From JAXDLH01 sp034666705 (GTDB lineage: Bacteria > Chloroflexota > UBA6077 > SHYK01), in the NCBI GenBank assembly GCA_034666705.1, contig JAXDLH010000053.1:1-13637 (forward strand): 13,637 bases of DNA, given 5' to 3'. Shown here one piece after another: positions 8,003 to 13,637 of the stretch. Position 1 is the first letter of the stretch; every line of letters starts with the position of its first letter. Below the pieces are notes generated by a model. It was not told where the DNA came from. It was given only the letters and a program-made list of their open reading frames with translations, and did not search any database. A program made the position numbers and the translations under genes.

Positions 8003-8092
8003 CCGTTCGTGCTGAGGCACTCGAAGCACGGACCCGGTGGAACCAATGTTGTACTCGCAGGGTCCGCCCTTCGAGCGCCTCAGGGCGAACGG
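8003..8092. repeat. Inverted pair of REP-like hairpins (REPIN-like)
   Basis: Two 33-nt arms (8003-8035 and 8060-8092) are inverted repeats of each other with five mismatches, separated by 24 nt. Each arm also folds on its own. Arm 1 has CGTGCT (8008-8013) pairing with AGCACG (8025-8030) around GAGGCACTCGA. Arm 2 has CGCCCT (8065-8070) pairing with AGGGCG (8082-8087) around an 11-nt loop. Four of the five mismatches between the arms are compensated within each inner stem: the TG/CA pairs of arm 1 are matched by CC/GG in arm 2. This covariation argues that the small hairpins are the conserved unit. The layout matches REP doublets mobilised by RAYT transposases in other bacteria; no RAYT gene is in the window. 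Confidence 0.82.
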
Positions 8093-8417
8093 ATTCATGG
8101 CAGCTTGACGGCGCGGGTGACTCAGGTGTAGAGCTGCCCGTCGTGGACCACCGTGGCGAGTGAGGATTCAAGGCAGCTTGACGACGCGGGTGACTCAGGT
8201 AGTCCGAGCACGTCATAGATGGCGACGGAGCGCTTTGATTCAAGGCAAGTTGACGGCGCGGGTGACTCAGGTCCTGCGGCGCGCGGGCCTTGAGTGTCTC
8301 CACGCGATTCAAGGTAGCTTGACGGCGCGGGTGACTCGGGGGTTGCTGCTCGCGATGGACAAATCAAGCTCGCCGCGCTCGTGATTCAGGGTAACTTGAC
8401 GGCGCGGGTGACGCAGG
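8093..8417. repeat. Five 34-bp repeats at 69-77-bp intervals (CRISPR-like spacing, no cas)
   Basis: Copies start at 8093, 8166, 8238, 8307 and 8384, each 34 bp, separated by unique stretches of 39, 38, 35 and 43 bp. The copies differ from one another at only a few positions, the fifth most. Each begins ATTCA, has a small dyad TCAAG-N4-CTTGA (weakened in some copies) that overlaps TTGAC, and ends with GCGGGTGACTCAGG, which contains the dyad TGACTCA in copies 1-3. Repeat and spacer lengths look like CRISPR, but copies are few and degenerate, and no cas gene is present. The spacing is close to seven DNA turns, which also suits an operator or iteron array. The last copy lies just upstream of corA. 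Confidence 0.85.
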
Positions 8418-8424
8418 GGATACT
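8396..8424 (+). promoter_or_regulatory. Possible corA promoter formed by the last 34-bp repeat
   Basis: TTGACG (8396-8401) and GATACT (8419-8424) are separated by 17 nt and resemble sigma-70 -35 and -10 boxes (5/6 and 4/6 matches). The -35 box lies inside repeat copy 5, and the -10 box lies just beyond it. The corA start is 26 nt downstream of the -10 box. The other four copies keep TTGACG but have no -10-like sequence at this distance. Confidence 0.35.
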
Positions 8425-8450
8425 GCGCCAGCGCAGGGTTAGGTGATGCG

Positions 8451-9464
8451 GTGTCAATTCAACGGGCGATCGCGCAGATTGGCGACGCGCCTCCGCACGA
8501 GGTGGAGTGCACCGACGTCCGCGAGTTGCTCCACGACGAGCGGGCGCGCATCTGGCTCGACATCGAGGCGCCAGGCCCGGACGACATCGCGCTGCTGCGC
8601 GACGCCTTCAACTTTCACGAGCTGGCGCTCGAAGATGCGCTGCGGCGCAAGCAGCGGCCCAAGGTCGACGAGTATGGGGACTTCTACTTCATCGTGCTCT
8701 ACGCCGCGGCGAGCACCAGAGAGCGGCCGATCCTCACGCACGAGGTGCACTGCTTCTGGGGCCGCAACTACGTCGTGACGCTCCACGAGGTGCCGATGCC
8801 GGAGATCAAGGCCGCCGTCGCGCGCTGGATCGCGGCCGATGCCCACCACGACCTCGGCGTCGCGTACCAGGTCTATGCGCTGTTCGATGCGATCCTCGAC
8901 GGCTATTTCCCAGCGGTGGACGAACTGGCGGACCGCATCGAAGACCTGGAGCAGGACGTCTTTGACGGCGCCCCGGGCGTCATCGAGGCGGTGTTCAGCA
9001 TGCGCCGCCAACTCCTCGACGCGCGGCGCGTGCTCGGCCCCACGCGCGACGTGCTCAACGTGCTGATCCGGCGCGACGTGCCGATCTTCCCGACCGAGCT
9101 CGTGCCCTACCTGGCGGACGTGTACGATCACTCGATCCGCGTCATCGACACGCTCGACCTGCAGCGCGACCTGCTCTCCAGCGCGGTCGATTCGTACTTG
9201 TCGATCACGTCGAACCGCCTGAATCAATCGGTGCGGACCATGACCGCGCTCACAATCGGGTTGATGGTGCCGGCTTTCATCCCTGCCATCTACGGCATGA
9301 ACTTTCACTACCTCCCGGAGCTGGACTTCCAGTACGGGTATCCGCTGGCGCTCCTCGGAATGCTTGTGAGTACGGTCGTCATCCTGTTCGTGTTCCGCCG
9401 CGTTGGTTGGCTTGGCGGGACCGGCGGTGTACCCAGCCGCCCGTCCGAGCGCGACGATGAGTGA
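8451..9464 (+). CDS. corA: CorA-family magnesium/divalent cation channel
   Basis: A 337-residue CorA protein, a pentameric inner-membrane channel for Mg2+ and related cations. The start is GTG at 8451, with AGGTGA 4 nt upstream. A large cytoplasmic N-terminal domain (about 1-260) is rich in acidic residues and ends in the long helix leading to the pore. The selectivity signature Y281-G-M-N284 ends the first membrane helix; a short loop (HYLPELDFQYGYP) and the second helix follow, ending in FRRVGWL. These positions are canonical. The C-terminus has a Gly/Pro/Ser tail (GGTGGVPSRPSERDDE). The last 8 bp overlap the start of the TIR gene, so the two are probably translated from one mRNA. The upstream region carries the 34-bp repeat array. 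It could be an ordinary Mg2+ importer or, given the neighbour, an effector channel; the sequence itself looks like the ordinary type. Confidence 0.93.
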   Translation: MSIQRAIAQIGDAPPHEVECTDVRELLHDERARIWLDIEAPGPDDIALLRDAFNFHELALEDALRRKQRPKVDEYGDFYFIVLYAAASTRERPILTHEVHCFWGRNYVVTLHEVPMPEIKAAVARWIAADAHHDLGVAYQVYALFDAILDGYFPAVDELADRIEDLEQDVFDGAPGVIEAVFSMRRQLLDARRVLGPTRDVLNVLIRRDVPIFPTELVPYLADVYDHSIRVIDTLDLQRDLLSSAVDSYLSITSNRLNQSVRTMTALTIGLMVPAFIPAIYGMNFHYLPELDFQYGYPLALLGMLVSTVVILFVFRRVGWLGGTGGVPSRPSERDDE

Positions 9465-10977
9465 ACCGGCTGGCCCCGTCTCGGGCGTGTTCATCAACTA
9501 CCGGCGCGAGGATAGCGCCCCGTACGCGGGGCGGCTCTACGACGAGCTGAGCCGCCGGCTCGGTGCCGACCAGGTGTTCATGGACATCGACGCCATCAAG
9601 CCCGGCGTCGATTTCGTGGAGATGATCGAGCGCCGCGCCGCCGCCTGCCGGATTCTGCTCGTCGTGATCGGCAAACGATGGCTCGCCGCCACCGATCGGG
9701 ACGGCCAGCGCCGGCTGGACAATGCCCACGACTTCGTGCGGCTGGAGATCGCCTCGGCGCTGCGCAATGGGGTCTGGACCATTCCCGTGCTGGTTGAGGG
9801 TGCGACGATGCCCCGCGCGCAAGACCTGCCGAGGCCCCTCATCCGGCTCGCGCGCCGCAATGCATTCCAGCTAACCGACATCCACTGGCGCACCGACGTG
9901 GAGGAGCTGAGCACCTTCATCGCGGCCGAGCTCGCGAAGCCCATTGCAGAACAGGAGGGCGATGAGCCCCTCGATCTCCCAGTGGCTTCGGTTGCGAGCG
10001 AGGTCCCGCCGTTGCCCGCCGTAGGGGGAACCGGCGTGCAGCCGGTCGCCGTGGCTGACTCGTTGTCGGTCATCGAGACCCGCGAGCCACCGGTGCTCGC
10101 CGAGGCACGACCGGCGGCGAGTGTGTCGGCATTGCCTGCACATCCGGCGCCGGACGTGAAGAGGCAGCGCCGCCGCTGGCCGTTACTGGCAGGCGTCGGT
10201 GCGGCCGTGGTCGCGGTTGCCTTTGGCGCAGTCGTGGTGGCAGGCGGCCTGATTCCGCGGCCGGATACGGCAACCGCAGGACCTGCGGGGAACGTGGCGA
10301 CGGTACAGCCGAGTGCGCCTACGGGGCCAGGGGAGACGCTGCTGCGCGCCGATAACCCAGGCGATCCTTCATTGCGGATCTTCGCCCCCGGGCAGATCAC
10401 GACGCGCATCTCGGTCGGGAACGGAGTGACCGCCGCGATGGCGACCTCGTGGCGATACAACGACCAGGGACTCGTGGTGCTCACGGGTCCACCAACGCCG
10501 GCGGTACAGAACGGGCAGGTGATCGTCACCTTCGTCGGAGCGCCGGACGCTGTGGACGGCGACTTCGCGGTGGAGGCACGCGTGCGGGCGACGAAATCGG
10601 TGGCTCAGGCCCTCTATGGTTTGCGGTACCGCATCGATGGAAACAACAGCTTCGGCTTCTACGTCTCGCCGGGCGCGGGGACGTACCGTGTCACCAAGCA
10701 GGACAACAACGTAGTGACGCAGCTCGCGGCGGGGCGAGCGGCGGCCATCCAGGCGGACGGCGCTGAGAACCTCATCCGCATGGAGGTGCGCGGCGACGCC
10801 ATGACCGTCCTGGTGAATGGGCAATCGATCCCCGCTCTGAGGGACGCGTCCATCGCACGGCGTGGCGGGCGGGTGGGCATTCTCGCGGGGACTATGGGCA
10901 ACCCGGCTGACGGCGAAGCCGAGACCACGTTCGCTGGATTCCGAGTCTCCACCCTGCCGTCTGCCCAGACTCAGTGA
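9457..10977 (+). CDS. Membrane-anchored TIR-domain protein with C-terminal lectin-like domain
   Basis: A 506-residue protein from the ATG at 9457, which overlaps the corA stop by 8 bp and starts just before the TIR fold. Residues about 10-150 are a bacterial TIR domain: VFINYRREDSAPYAGRLYDE, FMDIDAIKPG, the LLVVIG strand, and HDFVRLEIASAL. E97 in that last segment aligns with the catalytic Glu of SARM1 (WVHKEIVTAL), so NAD+-cleaving activity is plausible. A Pro/Ala-rich linker leads to KRQRRR and one membrane helix at about 241-266; the basic flank predicts the TIR inside the cell. The remaining ~230 residues are beta-rich (FAVEARVRA, YGLRYRID, FGFYVSP, NLIRMEVRGDAMTVLVNG, GGRVGILAG), like concanavalin/LamG-type sugar-binding folds. 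The whole resembles a receptor: an outside binding domain and an inside enzyme. Ligand, product and target are unknown. Confidence 0.85.
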   Translation: MSEPAGPVSGVFINYRREDSAPYAGRLYDELSRRLGADQVFMDIDAIKPGVDFVEMIERRAAACRILLVVIGKRWLAATDRDGQRRLDNAHDFVRLEIASALRNGVWTIPVLVEGATMPRAQDLPRPLIRLARRNAFQLTDIHWRTDVEELSTFIAAELAKPIAEQEGDEPLDLPVASVASEVPPLPAVGGTGVQPVAVADSLSVIETREPPVLAEARPAASVSALPAHPAPDVKRQRRRWPLLAGVGAAVVAVAFGAVVVAGGLIPRPDTATAGPAGNVATVQPSAPTGPGETLLRADNPGDPSLRIFAPGQITTRISVGNGVTAAMATSWRYNDQGLVVLTGPPTPAVQNGQVIVTFVGAPDAVDGDFAVEARVRATKSVAQALYGLRYRIDGNNSFGFYVSPGAGTYRVTKQDNNVVTQLAAGRAAAIQADGAENLIRMEVRGDAMTVLVNGQSIPALRDASIARRGGRVGILAGTMGNPADGEAETTFAGFRVSTLPSAQTQ

Positions 10978-11271
10978 GGGCTCGAGCGCTCGCCGCCGCA
11001 CCGTTCGGCACCATAGCGGTCACCCCGGTGATCCTAAGCGGACGGACAGGGATGCAGTACAGAGAGCCCGGATCTACCGGACGCCAAAGTAGGTCGCCGC
11101 AATTTGCCCTCCAACTCGGTCCACTGGCTTAGCGTGGCCTGACCGGCGGCCAATCCTGTTTGCTGGCGGACACGTGCGCGGCGCAATCTGACAGGTTCTG
11201 GCAGCTTCGCTGCATTGATTGGCAGGTCCTGGCGGGTAGGCTCTTGACATGACGGAATGAGTGGAGGGGTT
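10978..11271. other. Intergenic region after the TIR gene
   Basis: No gene is recognised here. Weak structures include the perfect 10-bp palindrome CGAGCGCTCG (10983-10992), an imperfect hairpin GGTCACC/GGTGATC (11018-11033), and a GCAGC-TTC-GCTGC hairpin (11201-11213). None is followed by a T-run, so no confident intrinsic terminator can be called. The hairpin at 11201 is flanked by direct 13-bp repeats (GACAGGTTCTGGC at 11190-11202 and GGCAGGTCCTGGC at 11221-11233, two mismatches), which could be a regulator-binding pair. A TTGACA (11244-11249) has no usable -10 box. Confidence 0.5.
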
Positions 11272-13637
11272 ATGGCACGCTCACGGCTGGCGTCCTTGCT
11301 GGTTTCCCTCGCGCTACTGGCCTCCTGGCTGCCTGCGGCGGACCACGTCGCCGCGCAACGCACGGTGCAGCCGCTCGGGACGGGGGCGCAGTTCGTCCCC
11401 TCCGACGCCCCCGTGTACCTGGCGCTCGACCTCGATCCGAGCCAGCCGCAAAGCCAGTACCTCGACCGGCTCGCTGCCGTGTACCTCCGTTCGCCGGAGG
11501 TCGACCGGGCATTCCGCCAATCGCGATTCGCCGTAGGCAGCAGCTCACTCGATGAGCTACGGCAGCGATTGGCGACGTGGGTGGGTGGCGAGGTCTTCTT
11601 CGCCGTGCCGACCGTGGCCGACGTGGGCGCGTTTACCCAGCTCGACGAGGGCGTCACCGGCCTGGACGATTGCCGCGAGCCGGGGTTACTCATCGGCGCG
11701 GCCATTGGCAACACGCTGGCCTTCCAGCAATTCATGCTCGATATGAACTCCCGGCTCGCCAGCGGCGGGGTGGCCGCAACCGTCGAGCCGACCGACGCCG
11801 GCGACGTGATCGGCGTTGGGCCTACCGCCGCCGGGCCGGGCCTGTACGTGGCGGTCAAGGGCGGGTATGCGCTGGCGAGTACCAGTCGCAGCGTACTCGC
11901 GGCGGCACTCGCTCAGAATGGGGGCCGTAGTCTGGCGGCGAACCCGGCGTTTCGCGATGCGCCGAGCCGGTTGGTCGGAGGCCCGCTCGCATTCCTCTTC
12001 TCAAACGTGCCGGAGGACGTGTTCTTCGGCGGTGGCGGGCTGTTTGAAGGAGCGCCAGTTAGCTGGGTCGCGGGCTCGCTGCAGCTTGGCCCGGAGAGCA
12101 TGCGTGTGGACGTGACGAGCGACATCCAGAGCGCAGTGCTGACGCGGGCGACGCAGATGCTCGTTGGCAAGAGCCCCAACCCGCTGCAAAGCGCGGCCGT
12201 CGCCCCTTCGACGACGACGTTCTACCTCGGGTGGGATAACGTCAAACTCCTCTACGACCAGGTTATTGAGGCAGTGTTTCCGAACCCGGATGACTACACT
12301 CAGTTCCGACAGCAGGCGGCGAATAGCATCGGTCTCGACCCGGAGCTCGATATTTTCGGGTGGATGACAGGCGAGTTGGCGATTTTCGCCGCGCCAACGC
12401 CGGAGGACGACCCTGTGCTGCACCATGCTGGCTTCGGACTCACGATCGAGGCCCAGGATCCGGACCTCGTCAGAGAAAAGCTCGACAAGATCATGTTCGC
12501 GGTCGAGCAGCTCGAATCCCCGGAGAATGCCCCGACCACCGAGGAGATCGCCGGCATCGAGTTCGCCCGCAGTCCGCTGGTTGGAGATACGGCGATCTAC
12601 GGTGCCCTGGTGGGCGACTGGGTACTGGTTACCACCAGCCGCGGGCTGGCTGAGGACCTGGTTGCGAACCTCGCCGGCGGCGGGGCAGGGCTCAGCAGCG
12701 ATCCGGAGTACGCCATCGCCCGCACGGTGTTGGCCGACCCGCTCCAAATTCTCGGCTACCTGGCGGTCCCATCGGCAGTGACGCTCACCGAGGATGCGGT
12801 CGGAGCGAGCGGTGACGATTCCGCAGAGATCGACGATGCGCTCCGCCCGCTGCGCGGCGTCGGGCTGGCGGTGGAAACGACCGAGTCCCGCATCGATGCG
12901 AAGCTATTCGTGCACGTCGTCCTGCCCGCCAAACCGGCGGTTGGCGGGCCAGCCAGCACGGCGAGGCCCACTCCGCTCTATCCATTTATGGTAGATGCTT
13001 CCAAGGAGGGCGGCGCCTGGTGGGGCCCCGAGGGGGAGCCGACGGGGGAAGATGCGTTCCGGTATCGCTTCTCGTCGCAGCATCCGGAGCATACAAATGG
13101 ACTTATGGAGCTGATCGCCGACCGCATAGGGCTGCGGCTAAGTGGCACGCTCCTCTCCACGGCACGGCTCGGGGCTCGCGAGGAGGCACGAAGCCAGGAT
13201 TCCGTCGTCACGCCGCGCGGGGATCTGATTGTGCGGATCGGGAGCGACGGTGACTACACCGACGGGGAGATTCTGGCGTATCGGGACTACGTGCGTTGCG
13301 GCGGAGCGCTTCTCCTTCTCTCCGACGGCAAGCGACCCGGCGAGTCTGACCAACTGGCGGAGGCGTTCGGGATGCGCGCCGCGGGAGTCATAGCGGGCGA
13401 AGCTGTGGTTGATCGGTATGTGGCGCCGGCGAGCACGAATACGCCGCCACTTTCCATAGAGGGTGGCACTGGCCTGGTCGACTGGGATGCCTACACCCAG
13501 CCCATCGGGTACCTGTCGGAGGGATCGTACCTCGACCTGAACGGGGATGGAGCGCAAGGGCCGGGCGAGCCAGGTGGGGTGCCCGCCATCGCGGTGGCCC
13601 GCTACGGACGAGGGGCCGTTGGCTTTATCGGTACGAC
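11272..13637 (+). CDS. Large secreted DUF3352-like protein, runs off window end
   Basis: An open frame from the ATG at 11272 continues without a stop to the window edge (at least 788 residues). GGAGGGG (11263-11269) just upstream supports the start. Residues 1-28 form a signal peptide (MARSRLASLLVSLALLASWL, cleavage near HVAA-Q29), so the product is exported. The region about 40-560 resembles DUF3352 proteins: an opening SDAPVYLALDLDPSQPQSQY, a middle repeat of the same type of fold (TTFYLGWDNVKLLYDQVIEA, DIFGWMTGELAIFAAP, then FGLTIEAQDPDLVREKLDKI), and GALVGDWVLVTTSRGLAEDL. The C-terminal part (about 650-788) has alternating strands and helices (DLIVRIGSDGDYTDGEILAY, GGALLLLSDGKRPGESDQL, and AVARYGRGAVGFIGT), like the GATase-like or DUF4350 domains of exported proteins. 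Function is unknown; DUF3352 proteins are uncharacterised and common in Chloroflexota and cyanobacteria. It lies 294 bp after the TIR gene on the same strand. Confidence 0.82.
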   Translation, partial: MARSRLASLLVSLALLASWLPAADHVAAQRTVQPLGTGAQFVPSDAPVYLALDLDPSQPQSQYLDRLAAVYLRSPEVDRAFRQSRFAVGSSSLDELRQRLATWVGGEVFFAVPTVADVGAFTQLDEGVTGLDDCREPGLLIGAAIGNTLAFQQFMLDMNSRLASGGVAATVEPTDAGDVIGVGPTAAGPGLYVAVKGGYALASTSRSVLAAALAQNGGRSLAANPAFRDAPSRLVGGPLAFLFSNVPEDVFFGGGGLFEGAPVSWVAGSLQLGPESMRVDVTSDIQSAVLTRATQMLVGKSPNPLQSAAVAPSTTTFYLGWDNVKLLYDQVIEAVFPNPDDYTQFRQQAANSIGLDPELDIFGWMTGELAIFAAPTPEDDPVLHHAGFGLTIEAQDPDLVREKLDKIMFAVEQLESPENAPTTEEIAGIEFARSPLVGDTAIYGALVGDWVLVTTSRGLAEDLVANLAGGGAGLSSDPEYAIARTVLADPLQILGYLAVPSAVTLTEDAVGASGDDSAEIDDALRPLRGVGLAVETTESRIDAKLFVHVVLPAKPAVGGPASTARPTPLYPFMVDASKEGGAWWGPEGEPTGEDAFRYRFSSQHPEHTNGLMELIADRIGLRLSGTLLSTARLGAREEARSQDSVVTPRGDLIVRIGSDGDYTDGEILAYRDYVRCGGALLLLSDGKRPGESDQLAEAFGMRAAGVIAGEAVVDRYVAPASTNTPPLSIEGGTGLVDWDAYTQPIGYLSEGSYLDLNGDGAQGPGEPGGVPAIAVARYGRGAVGFIGT

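Noticed and set aside
7717..8046. N-terminal extension of the molybdenum-enzyme open frame (110 residues of GGAPR-type repeats)
   Set aside because: It is a translation of the 18-bp tandem array and flanking repeats. A strong GGAGG ribosome site and the family's normal N-terminus place the start at 7716.
8093..8417. Calling the five 34-bp repeats a CRISPR array
   Set aside because: Only five degenerate copies, no cas gene, and the repeats contain promoter-like and dyad elements. The spacing alone is not enough, so it is kept as a repeat with the CRISPR reading noted.
8454..9497. Minus-strand 347-codon open frame opposite corA
   Set aside because: A shadow of corA, which has the GMN signature and a proper ribosome site.
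11244..11271. TTGACA as a promoter for the DUF3352-like gene
   Set aside because: A -10 box at 17 nt spacing would fall on the ribosome-binding site, and no TATAAT-like sequence is there.
11034..11858. Minus-strand 274-codon open frame opposite the start of the DUF3352-like gene
   Set aside because: Ser/Arg/Pro-rich low-complexity translation, overlapping a long plus-strand frame with a signal peptide and conserved segments.

Overview
The window is high-GC bacterial DNA. Codon use is GC-rich at third positions throughout, and the gene mix points to a Chloroflexota-like organism of the Thermomicrobia or Sphaerobacter type: a DUF3352-like secreted protein, a FINYRRED-type TIR protein, short HicB proteins, an orphan molybdenum hydroxylase subunit, and many short interspersed repeats with a GAG..TCGA core. 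The taxonomic assignment is inferred from gene content and repeat style, not from a marker gene. No rRNA, tRNA, transposase or cas gene was seen.

Layout. Positions 1-100 hold a 25-bp tandem repeat. Positions 202-2667 carry two plus-strand genes, an MFS transporter and an uncharacterised protein with a coiled coil. Positions 2700-3506 are a toxin-antitoxin graveyard. A minus-strand hicAB pair is decaying: hicA has a lost start, a stop right after its GSHR motif and a frameshift, while hicB is intact apart from an ATA where the start should be. A solitary plus-strand hicB-like gene follows. Positions 3543-7716 are a minus-strand pair: the large subunit of a xanthine dehydrogenase/aldehyde oxidase family enzyme, then a family 5 ABC-transporter binding lipoprotein. 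Neither has its usual partner subunits here.

The 734-bp divergent intergenic region 7717-8450 is packed with three repeat classes. These are an 18-bp tandem array, a pair of REP-like hairpins in inverted orientation whose stems covary, and five 34-bp repeats spaced at CRISPR-like intervals. The 34-bp copies contain TTGACG, and the last one can be read as a corA promoter.

Downstream on the plus strand, corA (GMN motif) overlaps by 8 bp a gene for a protein with a cytoplasmic TIR domain, one membrane helix and a probable extracellular lectin-like beta domain. The TIR glutamate at the NADase position is present. After a 294-bp gap comes a long secreted DUF3352-like protein that runs off the window end. 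The corA/TIR overlap is the best candidate here for an undescribed system: a receptor-like TIR enzyme translationally coupled to a membrane ion channel.
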